Assembly (NCBI GenBank): GCA_002347565.1
Contig: DDXR01000052.1
Span: 1-27,781 of the forward strand
DNA from: a bacterium UBP2_UBA2255
Lineage (GTDB): Bacteria > Edwardsbacteria > AC1 > EtOH8
Direction of reading: 5' to 3'
DNA length: 27,781 nt
The number at the start of each line of letters is the position of its first letter. Position 1 is the stretch's first letter. Positions 16,712-25,010 of this stretch are shown here, in pieces. The notes under the pieces are model-generated. The model saw nothing but the letters and a program-made list of their open reading frames with translations, had not been told where the DNA came from and ran no database searches. Position numbers and translations under genes: made by a program.

Positions 16712-17089
16712 ATGTCGTATAGGGGGCAAGCAAGTGGCGACGCAGAGTTTCGGGAGTTGAAGGTCTGGCAAAAGGCGCATGAACTTGTCCTCCTGATATA
16801 CAAGTATTCCGAGCGTTTTCCCAAGACGGAGACGTATTGCCTGGTCACGCAATTGCGCCGCGCGTCGATCTCGGTCCCCGCGAACATCGCTGAAGGATAC
16901 AAGAAAAAGGGGAAGGCGGACAAGCTGCGCTTCTTCAACATTGCACAGGGCTCGTTGCAGGAAGTGCATTACTACCTGATTCTCGCGGAAGACCTGACGT
17001 ATGGTCCGAGCGGGGACATGCTTGAAGTTGTCGATCATGTCGAACGGATGCTCGAAGCTTACTGCCAGGGCATTGCACGCAACAGGTAG
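16712..17089 (+). CDS. S23/IVS-type four-helix-bundle protein
   Basis: A 125-residue protein of the four-helix-bundle family first known from ORFs in 23S rRNA intervening sequences. The signature runs FRELKVWQKAHELVLLIY, then QLRRASISVPANIAEGY, then a helix with FFNIAQGSLQEVHYYL. The family is small, basic and probably nucleic-acid binding, and its cellular role is poorly known; the avd protein of diversity-generating retroelements is a relative. No reverse transcriptase or rRNA gene is near. Local GC is clearly lower than in the neighbours, and the gene is bounded by 11-base inverted repeats. It therefore looks like a small mobile or passenger cassette placed between ridA and the lipid kinase gene. 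Confidence 0.92.
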   Translation: MSYRGQASGDAEFRELKVWQKAHELVLLIYKYSERFPKTETYCLVTQLRRASISVPANIAEGYKKKGKADKLRFFNIAQGSLQEVHYYLILAEDLTYGPSGDMLEVVDHVERMLEAYCQGIARNR

Positions 17090-17103
17090 CTGCGTTCTCC
17101 ATC

Positions 17104-17114
17104 CTCCGCTATAC
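17104..17114 (-). repeat. Right 11-base inverted repeat of the four-helix-bundle cassette
   Basis: CTCCGCTATAC is the exact reverse complement of 16689-16699. It lies in the 42-base gap between the four-helix-bundle gene and the lipid kinase gene. The embedded TCCGCTATA is identical to 147-155 near the window start. Confidence 0.6.
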
Positions 17115-17131
17115 AAATTACGGTATGCAAG

Positions 17132-18076
17132 ATGCATCGGACCAAGCTCATCTTCAACCCCCAGTCCCACGGCGGCGAGGCGGCCACGCACCTGGAGCAG
17201 GTCAAGTCGCTGTTCGCCGCGGCCGGCATCCCCTTCGAGCTGGCGCTGACCGACGTCCCGGGCGACGGCCGCAAGGCCGCGCTGGAGGCGGTTTCCCGCG
17301 GCTTCACCACCGTGGTGGCTGCCGGAGGCGACGGGCTGGCCGGCGAGGTGGCCGGAACGCTGGTGGGCACCGGCGCGGTGTTCGGGATGATCCCGCTGGG
17401 CTCGGGCGACGACTTCGCCAAGTCGCTGCGGATCGGGCGGTCCGTCCCGCAGGCGGTGGAGATGATCAGGCGCCGCCGCACCATGATGGTCGACGGCGGG
17501 ACCGTGTCCTCGCCCGCGGACGGGGACGGGGGCGAGATCACGCGCCACTTCTTCAACTGCGTGGGCATCGGGCTGGACGGCGAGGTGATCGTCGAGAAGG
17601 AGAAGATCCGCGGCCTGCGCGACCTGAAGCTGTACCTGTGGGCCACCATCCGGGCGCTGACCCGGTACATGGGCCAGCGGGTGAGCCTGGACTTCGGCAG
17701 CGGCAAGATCTGGTTCGAGGCGCTGCTGGTCGAGATCACCAACGGCAAGTGCATCGGCGGCGGCTACTACATCTGCCCCGAGGCCCGGGTTGACGACGGG
17801 CTGCTGGACCTGTGCCTGGTGCGGCGCCTCAGCTGGATCGAGTTCTTCCGCCACGTGCCCAAGGTGTTCAAGGGGAAGCACAAATACCTCAAGCAGATCA
17901 GCATGGGGCTGATCACGAAGGTGGCGGTCGAGTCCGAGACGCCGATGGCGGCGCAGGTGGACGGCGAGCTGTGGCCGCGCCGGGTGAAGCGGTTCGAGCT
18001 GGCGGTGGTGCCACAGGTGCTGGAGTGCATCGTGGGCGATGACGACGCCGGGGACAGGCTGCGGAGCTTCTCCTGA
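17132..18076 (+). CDS. Diacylglycerol kinase/YegS-like lipid kinase
   Basis: A 314-residue protein of the DAGK catalytic (LCB5/YegS/DgkB) family. It phosphorylates a lipid or related hydroxyl with ATP at the membrane. It begins KLIFNPQSHGG, with the nucleotide-binding loop AAGGDGLAGEVA (GGDG at 65-68) and the second loop PLGSGDDFAK (90-94). Later segments are FNCVGIGLDGEV, NGKCIGGGYYICPEARVDDGLLDL and AAQVDGE near the C-terminus. Two conserved positions differ from the usual GGDGT and GTGNDFAR: T is replaced by L69, and N by D93. The folding core and the DGLL and QVDGE motifs are intact, so it is probably active. The substrate is unknown. Its stop TGA overlaps the next ATG by one base. Confidence 0.88.
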   Translation: MHRTKLIFNPQSHGGEAATHLEQVKSLFAAAGIPFELALTDVPGDGRKAALEAVSRGFTTVVAAGGDGLAGEVAGTLVGTGAVFGMIPLGSGDDFAKSLRIGRSVPQAVEMIRRRRTMMVDGGTVSSPADGDGGEITRHFFNCVGIGLDGEVIVEKEKIRGLRDLKLYLWATIRALTRYMGQRVSLDFGSGKIWFEALLVEITNGKCIGGGYYICPEARVDDGLLDLCLVRRLSWIEFFRHVPKVFKGKHKYLKQISMGLITKVAVESETPMAAQVDGELWPRRVKRFELAVVPQVLECIVGDDDAGDRLRSFS

Positions 18077-19365
18077 TGCCGGCCGAGCGCAGCGGCCGGG
18101 CAGCGCTGCGACCGACCCATGTCCAGTGCCTGTTGGCCAAATCCGAGCTGCTGAGCATGGTCGGCCGCACCGACGAGGCGATGTCCACCGCCCAGATAGC
18201 ATTGGTCAACGCCACCGCCTGCGGTGACCGGGTGCTGGTGGCCGACAGCGCGTGCCGTGTCTGCGACGTTCTGTACAACGCCAGTCGATACCAGGAGATG
18301 ATGGAAACCATCAAGGCCATCCAGCCGTTGTGCCGTGAGCTGGGGTATCGTTCCGGGATCGCCCGCTGTCTCAATTTCACCGCCCTGGACCATGACAACG
18401 AGGGACGATACCGCGAGGCGATCGAGAGTTATACCCGCGCCGCCGAGGTCCGCGCCGCGATCGGCGACCAGTACGGACTTGCCATCTCCCTGCAGAACGC
18501 CGGATTCGTGTACGCTGAAATGGGCGACTACCGCCGGGCGTCGGACTATTTCACCCAGGCGCTGCAGATCGCCGAACGGGAGAATGATTTCTCCGCGCAG
18601 GCGACGATCCTGAGCAATATCGCCGACTGCCTCGAATCGAGCGGCGACCTGCGACAGGCGCTGGAGCACCTCAACCGGTCCCAGTCGTTCTACCAGCGGA
18701 TCGGCAGCAGGAGCGGCCAGGCGTACGGCCTGCACAGCATCGGCCGCACGCTGCACCTGCTGGGCGACAGCGATCAGGGGCTGCGCCAGTTAGGGCAGTC
18801 GGTGCGGATGAAAATGGAGCTGAACGACCAGTGGGCGCTGGTGTGTTCGTTGAACATGGTCGCCCGCATCCACCTCGAACAGGATGACCCCGGCCGAGCC
18901 GCGCCGGCATTGGAGCAGGCTGACCTCGTCGCCGCCCAGGTAGGCAACAAAGAGCTGTTCCGGCGTCTTGCGGTCACACGCGGACAGTTGGCATTAGCGG
19001 GGGGCGACACCGATCAGGCTGTTGCATGCAAGAACAAAGCAGTGGAACTGGCCGAGGAACTTTCGGCACGATCCGGGCAGACCGAGGCCTTGCTGCTGTG
19101 GGCCGCGATCGACGAGGCCCGGGGGGACCATGATGCGGCGATCCGGCGCTACGATGACGTGATCGTCATCTACGACGGACTGGGCCTTGTCCTGGAGCGC
19201 GCGAAGGCCCAGTATTACGGCGGGCTCTCCACTGCGGCGAACGGAGGGACAGCCGGGGCGAGGTCCCTGCTCGCCGCAGCGGCTGAGACGTTCCGTCGTG
19301 CCGGTGCGGCCACTTGGCTGCGGCGGACGGAGCAGGCGCTGGCTGCGCTCGGGAACGCGACATGA
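18076..19365 (+). CDS. Tetratricopeptide-repeat protein
   Basis: A 429-residue protein made almost wholly of TPR-type helix pairs, for example GRYREAIESYTRAAEV, GDYRRASDYFTQALQI and GDLRQALEHLNRSQSF. The ~40-residue spacing is like the TPR regions at the C-terminus of AfsR/MalT-type regulators and of adenylate-cyclase or kinase fusions. No signal peptide, membrane segment or enzymatic domain is seen. The first repeat begins almost at the start codon, so the protein may be the tail of a longer ancestor. ATG 18076 shares one base with the lipid kinase stop, and the stop forms ATGA with the PP-loop gene, so it is cotranslated with both. It is probably a protein-binding scaffold; no partner is known. 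Confidence 0.85.
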   Translation: MPAERSGRAALRPTHVQCLLAKSELLSMVGRTDEAMSTAQIALVNATACGDRVLVADSACRVCDVLYNASRYQEMMETIKAIQPLCRELGYRSGIARCLNFTALDHDNEGRYREAIESYTRAAEVRAAIGDQYGLAISLQNAGFVYAEMGDYRRASDYFTQALQIAERENDFSAQATILSNIADCLESSGDLRQALEHLNRSQSFYQRIGSRSGQAYGLHSIGRTLHLLGDSDQGLRQLGQSVRMKMELNDQWALVCSLNMVARIHLEQDDPGRAAPALEQADLVAAQVGNKELFRRLAVTRGQLALAGGDTDQAVACKNKAVELAEELSARSGQTEALLLWAAIDEARGDHDAAIRRYDDVIVIYDGLGLVLERAKAQYYGGLSTAANGGTAGARSLLAAAAETFRRAGAATWLRRTEQALAALGNAT

Positions 19366-20336
19366 GGTGCCTGGCGCTCCTGTCCGGCGGGCTGGACAGC
19401 ATCCTCGCTGTCAAGGTCGTCCAGGCGCAGGGGGTCGAGGTCACCGGCCTGTGCTTCGTCACGCCGTTCTTCGGGCCGGGCGCCGCGCGCAAGGCCGCGA
19501 AGCAGCTTGGCATAACGCTTATCGAGCACGACTTCACGGACGCCTACTTCGAGATGATGAAGGCGCCGCGCTACGGCTTCGGCGGCAACATGAACCCCTG
19601 CATCGACTGCCATGGCCTGATGATGAAGACCGCGCACGGCATGCTGGATCGGCACGGCGCGTCGTTCCTGATCACCGGCGAGGTGCTGGGCGAGCGGCCG
19701 ATGTCGCAGACCCGCTCCGGGCTCAACGCGGTGCTGAAGCTGGCCGCGGACCGCGACCTGGTGCTGCGGCCGCTGTCGGCCAAGCTGCTCGATCCGACGA
19801 AGCCGGAGCGCGAGGGCTGGGTCGACCGGGAAAAGCTGCTGGGCCTCTCGGGACGCGGCCGCAAGCCGCAGGAGGAGCTGGCCCGGCAGTACGGGATCGC
19901 CGACTACCCCCAGCCGGCCGGCGGCTGCCTGCTGACCGACGTCAAGTTCTCGCGCCGGCTCAAGGACCTGCTGGCCCACGAAGGGCTGGTCCGGCATGAC
20001 ATCGAACTGCTGAAGCTCGGCCGGCATTTCCGGCTGGACCGGCGAACGAAGCTGGTCGTCGGCCGCAACCAGTCGGAGAACGAGCGGCTGCTGGCGGCCA
20101 GGCTGGCCGGGGACATCGTGCTGCGGCCGCCGCTGGAGGTCAAGGGGCCGGTGGGCCTGCTGCGCGGCCCGGCCGGCGAGCAGACCCGCAGCCTGGCCGC
20201 CATGATCTTCAGCCGCTACTGCGACCGGGCGGCCGGCCAGCAGCTGGCCGTCAACTTCTCCCTGCCGGCCGGGGAACGGGCCGAGATCGGCGCAGTCAAG
20301 CCCGATGACGACGGGATCGCCCGATGGATGATCTGA
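19362..20336 (+). CDS. PP-loop ATPase, MnmA/ThiI-like tRNA sulfuration protein
   Basis: A 324-residue protein with the PP-loop SGGLDS (residues 8-13), which binds ATP and adenylates a base carbonyl in tRNA-thiolating enzymes. MNPCIDCHG gives C80 and C83, matching the NPC-x2-C region of MnmA-type enzymes. C189 in PAGGCLLTD is placed like the second catalytic cysteine. The C-terminal ~120 residues (KLGRHFRLDRRTKLVVGRN) resemble the NFACT-R (DUF814) RNA-binding domain more than the MnmA C-terminus; that comparison is from memory. It is probably an RNA-modifying paralogue, not MnmA itself. ATG 19362 overlaps the TPR stop as ATGA and is preferred to an upstream start at 19314. Its stop overlaps the next gene by 13 bases. 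Confidence 0.82.
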   Translation: MRCLALLSGGLDSILAVKVVQAQGVEVTGLCFVTPFFGPGAARKAAKQLGITLIEHDFTDAYFEMMKAPRYGFGGNMNPCIDCHGLMMKTAHGMLDRHGASFLITGEVLGERPMSQTRSGLNAVLKLAADRDLVLRPLSAKLLDPTKPEREGWVDREKLLGLSGRGRKPQEELARQYGIADYPQPAGGCLLTDVKFSRRLKDLLAHEGLVRHDIELLKLGRHFRLDRRTKLVVGRNQSENERLLAARLAGDIVLRPPLEVKGPVGLLRGPAGEQTRSLAAMIFSRYCDRAAGQQLAVNFSLPAGERAEIGAVKPDDDGIARWMI

Positions 20337-20938
20337 GAAAGGCCGCGGTGCTGGCAGCGCTGGCGTGCGCGCTGATGCCGGCGGCCGCGCTGGCCGAGCT
20401 GGAACCGGCGGCTGCGCCGGACACGCTGGCCCCGCCGGACACCTCGGCAGCGTCCGTGGTGACGGACGCGCCGGACCAGCTGACGATGCCGGCCGCACCG
20501 GCCGCGAAGCACGGTCGGGCAGTCGACCGCTCGGACAAGGTCCCGCAGCGCTCCCCGATGCTGGCCATGGGGCTATCGGCCGTGTTCCCGGGCGGGGGCC
20601 AGCTCTACTGCCAGCGGTACCTGCGGGCCGCGGCCTTCGCCGGGGCAATCGGGTTCTTCGGCTACGGCTACTGGCGCGAGGACCGGGCCATGCGCGACGA
20701 CGTGGCGGCTGGCAACGCGGCGACCGACGGGGCGGCGTTGCTGGCCCATCGCGACAGCTACTACCGCCACTACGACAACCGCCGCGCCAACCAATGGTGG
20801 GGGATCGGGATCTGGCTGTTCTCGCTGGCCGACGCCTACGTGGGCGCCCACCTGTTCAAGTTCGACGAGCGGGCCGAGGAGCCGGCGGTCGGCCTGCGGG
20901 CGGCGCCGGGCGGCCTGGCCTTCGGCATGCGATTCTGA
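20324..20938 (+). CDS. DUF5683-like secreted or envelope protein
   Basis: A 204-residue protein with a signal peptide (MDDLRKAAVLAALACALMPAAALA, cleavage expected after A24 in the ALA-EL context). An Ala/Pro-rich linker (25-70) follows. Then comes a hydrophobic domain with MGLSAVFPGGGQLYCQRY, AAFAGAIGFFGYGYW, and WWGIGIWLFSLADAYVGAHLFKFD. The GGGQ-Y and ADAYVGAHLF motifs fit the DUF5683/P13-like family, whose function is not known and which probably sits in the envelope. ATG 20324 overlaps the PP-loop gene by 13 bases. Confidence 0.75.
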   Translation: MDDLRKAAVLAALACALMPAAALAELEPAAAPDTLAPPDTSAASVVTDAPDQLTMPAAPAAKHGRAVDRSDKVPQRSPMLAMGLSAVFPGGGQLYCQRYLRAAAFAGAIGFFGYGYWREDRAMRDDVAAGNAATDGAALLAHRDSYYRHYDNRRANQWWGIGIWLFSLADAYVGAHLFKFDERAEEPAVGLRAAPGGLAFGMRF

Positions 20939-21015
20939 CCCACGCCACCCATCCACAGGCCCCGGATTACGAGCACGGCAACAGAACCGGTCAACACAAT
21001 ACCAGGTAGCGTAGC

Positions 21016-22545
21016 ATGATTTCGATTACAGTCAACACGGCGCTGGCAGCCGGGCTGCTGCTCCTGGCTTACCTGGCATTCAGTTTCTTCCAGCGGTTGT
21101 TTCTATCTCGAAACCGCTTTCTGCGGAGCATCGGCGTCGTTCTCAACCTGAGCGTGCTGTACCTTTGCGTCAAGCTGTTCCTGCACTGGGGTCACGTTGT
21201 GATCGGCCAGCGGGGACAGCTGTGGATGGTGTCGGCCGGTGTTATGCTGGGGTGTTTTCTCGCGATCAGGTTGCTTGAGTTCCTTTTGTTGGACATGGCC
21301 TACGCTCGTAATCCCACATTTCAGGTGCCGATGCTGCTGCGGGATATCGTCCGTTGGCTGCTGGCCGTAATGGTGGGTTTCCTGATATTGCGGGTAAACC
21401 TGGGCATCAATCTGACACCGCTGCTCGCCACCTCGGCGGCGTTGACGTTCATCATGGGATTCGCGTTGCAGGACGTGCTCGGCAACCTATTCGCCGGGAT
21501 CGTGCTGAACCTCGAAAAGCCGTTCTCGATCGGCGACTGGGTCCAGATCAAGCAGCAGACAGGCATCGTCGAAAACATGACGTGGCGAGCCACGAGGATA
21601 CGTACCTTTACTGATGACCATGTCGTGATCCCCAATGCCGAGATCGCCAGGAACGAGATCGTCAACTACAGCCACCCAACGACCGTCCATGCCCGTGAAC
21701 TGGATGTCGGTGTGGTCTATGAGGCACAGCCGACAAAGGTCAAGTTCGTCATCCGCGAGGCCTGCGGCGGCACAGCGGGGATCCTCCCGCATCCGGAACC
21801 GAAGGTCTGGCTGGTGAATTACGGTGACTTCGCCATTACCTACCGGATCAAGTTCTGGATTGACGACTACTCGCAGATTCACGAGATCGAAGACGACCTG
21901 ATGACCTCCCTGTGGTACAATTTCAAGCGGAACGGTATTGTGATCCCCTTCCCTATTCGTAATGTCACGATGCGGACGGTGACGCCCCGGGTTATCCGGA
22001 ACGAGCAGGCTGCCCGCCAGCGGCGCGCGCTGAATCTGCTCCGTGCCATACCGCTGCTCGCCCCCTTGCCCGCTGCCTCGCTCAGGAACCTGGCGGCCAG
22101 GGTGGGAACCAGGGTCTATCGTGCGGGCGAGACGCTGGTGCAGCAAGGCGACCCCGGCAATTGGTTCTGTATCATCGAGGAAGGCGAGGTGGAGGTGTCC
22201 ATCACCGGCGGCGAGGGACAGCAGGTCAGGGCGGCCGTGCTGGGGCCGGGGAAGGTCTTCGGGGAAATGTCGTTGCTCGCCGGCGAGAGACGCTCGGCCA
22301 CCATTCGAGCCATTGGCGATGTCAGCGTGCTGGTAATCGAGAAACATGACTTCGCGCCAATCCTTGAACACAATCCCCGCACCGCAGGCGTTTTGGCGAA
22401 GATCATCGAACAACGGCAGCGGGCCAACCTGGAAACGATTGCCCGAACCCGCAGGTTGTCCAAAGCGGAGAGGTCGGCGGCCACGACGGACGGCATCCTC
22501 AAGCGGATCAGGATGTTTTTCGGACTGTCGAGAGGCGGCAAATGA
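21016..22545 (+). CDS. MscS-family channel fused to a cyclic-nucleotide-binding domain
   Basis: A 509-residue inner-membrane protein. Four or five membrane segments cover residues 1-150. The pore helix and beta domain follow: LLATSAALTFIMGFALQDVLGNLFAGIVL, then EKPFSIGDWVQI, VVIPNAEIARNEIVNYS and a C-terminal alpha/beta part to about 330. A cNMP domain at about 350-475 has GETLVQQGDPGNWFCIIEEGEVEV and the phosphate cassette FGEMSLLAGERRSATIRA, with E417 and R426, the residues that hold cAMP or cGMP. The architecture matches MscS channels gated or modulated by cyclic nucleotides (bCNG type). GC is clearly lower than in both neighbours, which may mean recent acquisition. A 77-base gap precedes it and 16 bases separate it from the next gene. 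Confidence 0.92.
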   Translation: MISITVNTALAAGLLLLAYLAFSFFQRLFLSRNRFLRSIGVVLNLSVLYLCVKLFLHWGHVVIGQRGQLWMVSAGVMLGCFLAIRLLEFLLLDMAYARNPTFQVPMLLRDIVRWLLAVMVGFLILRVNLGINLTPLLATSAALTFIMGFALQDVLGNLFAGIVLNLEKPFSIGDWVQIKQQTGIVENMTWRATRIRTFTDDHVVIPNAEIARNEIVNYSHPTTVHARELDVGVVYEAQPTKVKFVIREACGGTAGILPHPEPKVWLVNYGDFAITYRIKFWIDDYSQIHEIEDDLMTSLWYNFKRNGIVIPFPIRNVTMRTVTPRVIRNEQAARQRRALNLLRAIPLLAPLPAASLRNLAARVGTRVYRAGETLVQQGDPGNWFCIIEEGEVEVSITGGEGQQVRAAVLGPGKVFGEMSLLAGERRSATIRAIGDVSVLVIEKHDFAPILEHNPRTAGVLAKIIEQRQRANLETIARTRRLSKAERSAATTDGILKRIRMFFGLSRGGK

Positions 22546-22561
22546 GCAGGGGCTCAAGCGC

Positions 22562-25009
22562 ATGAACTTGTCGCGGGCGCCCGGCGCCGTCCTGCTGGCG
22601 GCGTTGTTCCTTTCGTCCTTCGCGGCGCTGGCCTGCGAGGTCAGCTGGAGCAGGATGCTGGGCCTGGCCCTGGGCGGCACGGTGGTCTCGGCCACGGTGG
22701 TGCTGATGGCGTGGATGGCAGGGCTGGCCGCCGGCGGCTGGGCCTGGGGCCGGCTGGCGGACCGTGAAGGCAATCCGGCGAAGCTGTTCGCCATCACCCA
22801 GTGCTGTGCTGTCGCTGGCATCTTCTTCGCGGGGTATTACTTTGCCTACGATGACCCGGCGCAATCGACCGTTGTGCGATACGGGGTATTCGCGTGGATC
22901 GTTGTATCATATGCGTTCGCCATCGGGGGAACATTTCCGATCGTCGCCCGGGCGCTGGTGAGCGAAGACGCCGGCATCGGACGGGGCGTGGGCGCGGTGG
23001 CCGCGGTGGAAGCACTGGGCGGCGCGGCCGGCGGCCTGACCTGCGGCTTCGTGCTGCTGGGTTCGCTGGGGCAGACCGCCACGCTGCTGGTGGCCGCGGG
23101 GCTGACCCTGCTGGCCGGGGCACTGGCCTGGCCGCTTCCGGCCGTCAAGATCCCGAGCTCGCCACCGGAGAAGCCAACCCGGCGGCGGTTCCAACAGGAC
23201 GAAATCAGTGCTGCTTTCATCCCCGCGGCCGCGGCGCTGACCGGCCTGGCCGGCATGGCGCTGCAGGTGGCATGGCTCCGGGCGCTGAAGATCTTCCTGC
23301 CCAACACCAGCTACAGCTTCAGCCTGGTGGCCGGCGTGCTGATCCTGGGCCTGGCGGCGGGCGGCTGGCTGTTCCGGGCGGCGGCCGGCCGGATCCGCCG
23401 GCCGCTGGCGTGGCTGGCCGGCGTGCAGGCGGCCGGCGGCGTGTTCGTGATCGGGTCGGCGTTTCTGCTGGCGCGGCTGCCGTCGCTGGTGCTGTTCCCC
23501 CTGGCCGACGCGATGGGCTCCCCGGCGCTGCGGATCTTCCTGCCGCCGGTGGCGCTGTCCCTGGTCCTGGCGTTCGTGCCGGCGCTGTGCTCCGGGTTCG
23601 TGTTTCCCCTGCTGTGCGCGATGCAGGCCCGCACGGCGGACCGGCTGGGATCGGGCATCGGCCTGGTCAGGATGGCGAACGCCGCCGGAGCCGTAGCCGG
23701 CCCGGCGCTGGCTGCGTTCCTGCTGCTGCCGCTGGCCGGCGTGGCCAGGACGGTGCAGGCGGCGGGGCTGGTGTCGCTGGGCGTGGCGCTGTGGGCGGTC
23801 TGGTCCGGACCGGCCTCGGCCAGGGCGCGGACCGCGCTGGCCGCCGCCGCAGCCGCCGGGGCAATCCTGCTGCTGGCGCCGGCCCCGATGGTGCTTCCCC
23901 CGTCATTCCACCAGTCCGGCAGCCGGGACCTGCGCGTGCTGCATTACCGCGAGACGGTGGAGGGCACGGTGACCGTCAGCGAGGACGCCCGCACCGGCAT
24001 CCGCGCCTGCTACGTCAACAACAGCGCGGTGGTGGGCACCGCCTACGACGCCATCAAGGTGGTGAAGCTGCTGGGGCACCTGCCGTTCCTGCTGGGCGCC
24101 TCGCCGCGCGACGTGCTGGTGGTCGGGTTCGGCACCGGCGTCACCGCCGCCACCATCGCCTCGCACCAGGGGCCCGGACGCATCGATTGCGTCGAGATCG
24201 CGCCCGGCGTGCGGGAGGCGGCCAAGTACTTCACCGAGTACAACCGGGGCGTGGCGCTTTCGCCCAGGATCAATTTCATCTCCGGCGACGGCCGCGCGTT
24301 TCTGGCCGGGACAAGCAGGACCTACGGCATGATCTCGGCCGACCCCACCCACCCCACGCTGGGCTGCGCCGCGCTGTACACGCTGGAGTACTTCCGGCTG
24401 TGCCGGAAGCGGCTGGCGCCGGACGGCTGGCTGTGCCAGTACCTGCCGCTGCACGGGCTGACACCGGAGGCCTTCCGCGCGATCGTCCGGACCTTCCGCG
24501 AGGTGTTCCCGCGCGCCACCGTGTGGCTGGGGCACTCCCACGCCGTGCTGCTGGCAGCGCCGGCGCCGCTGTCCGCGGCCTTCGACTCCTTCGCCGCCCG
24601 GGTGCGCGCGCTGGACGATCCGCTGTTCTACAAGGATCCCTACTCGGTCGCGGCCTGCCTGATGCTGGACGAGGCCGGCGCCGCCGCGGCCGCCGCATCC
24701 GGGCGCGTCTGCCGCGACGACCGTAACTTCCTGGAGTTCTTCGACCGCAGGTCCCGCGACCAGCAAAACTGGGAACGAAACGCCGACCTGCTGCTGTCCC
24801 GGCCGGCCGGCCTGGCCGCAGTCTTCCCCGGCGCGGACACGGCGGCGCTGGCCCGGTACCTGGCCGGCCGCGCCGCGTTCATCGAGGGACAGAAGCTCCA
24901 GAACCGGGGGGACCGGCGGGGCGCGGCCGGGATGTTCCGGCGGGCGGTCGAGGCCAACCCGGCCAACGAGGAGCACCGGTTCCTCTACCGCCGGGAGGCG
25001 GCGTTCTGA
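22562..25009 (+). CDS. Membrane protein with fused spermidine-synthase-like domain
   Basis: An 815-residue protein. Residues 1-440 carry about 12-14 hydrophobic segments in two similar halves, each opening with a short A-x-EVSW or ALQVAW motif (AALACEVSWSRMLGLALGG and GLAGMALQVAWLRALKIF). Residues about 450-740 form a Rossmann-fold methyltransferase/spermidine-synthase-like domain, with the cofactor loop VVGFGTG (521-526) and ISADPTHPTLG where polyamine synthases have a catalytic D-x-x-D/DP segment (D594 present). One TPR-like helix pair closes the protein. The function of these fused proteins is not settled, so polyamine synthesis should not be assumed. An open frame upstream to 22346 lies in the MscS gene; ATG 22562 is preferred. 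Confidence 0.82.
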   Translation: MNLSRAPGAVLLAALFLSSFAALACEVSWSRMLGLALGGTVVSATVVLMAWMAGLAAGGWAWGRLADREGNPAKLFAITQCCAVAGIFFAGYYFAYDDPAQSTVVRYGVFAWIVVSYAFAIGGTFPIVARALVSEDAGIGRGVGAVAAVEALGGAAGGLTCGFVLLGSLGQTATLLVAAGLTLLAGALAWPLPAVKIPSSPPEKPTRRRFQQDEISAAFIPAAAALTGLAGMALQVAWLRALKIFLPNTSYSFSLVAGVLILGLAAGGWLFRAAAGRIRRPLAWLAGVQAAGGVFVIGSAFLLARLPSLVLFPLADAMGSPALRIFLPPVALSLVLAFVPALCSGFVFPLLCAMQARTADRLGSGIGLVRMANAAGAVAGPALAAFLLLPLAGVARTVQAAGLVSLGVALWAVWSGPASARARTALAAAAAAGAILLLAPAPMVLPPSFHQSGSRDLRVLHYRETVEGTVTVSEDARTGIRACYVNNSAVVGTAYDAIKVVKLLGHLPFLLGASPRDVLVVGFGTGVTAATIASHQGPGRIDCVEIAPGVREAAKYFTEYNRGVALSPRINFISGDGRAFLAGTSRTYGMISADPTHPTLGCAALYTLEYFRLCRKRLAPDGWLCQYLPLHGLTPEAFRAIVRTFREVFPRATVWLGHSHAVLLAAPAPLSAAFDSFAARVRALDDPLFYKDPYSVAACLMLDEAGAAAAAASGRVCRDDRNFLEFFDRRSRDQQNWERNADLLLSRPAGLAAVFPGADTAALARYLAGRAAFIEGQKLQNRGDRRGAAGMFRRAVEANPANEEHRFLYRREAAF

Positions 25010-25010
25010 T

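Noticed and set aside
16712..17089. Part of a diversity-generating retroelement (avd-like protein)
   Set aside because: No reverse transcriptase, template repeat or variable repeat was seen nearby; the protein is a generic S23-type four-helix bundle.
16574..18202. 542-codon minus-strand frame across ridA, the four-helix-bundle gene and the lipid kinase gene
   Set aside because: It crosses three recognised + strand genes and the cassette boundaries with no domain of its own.
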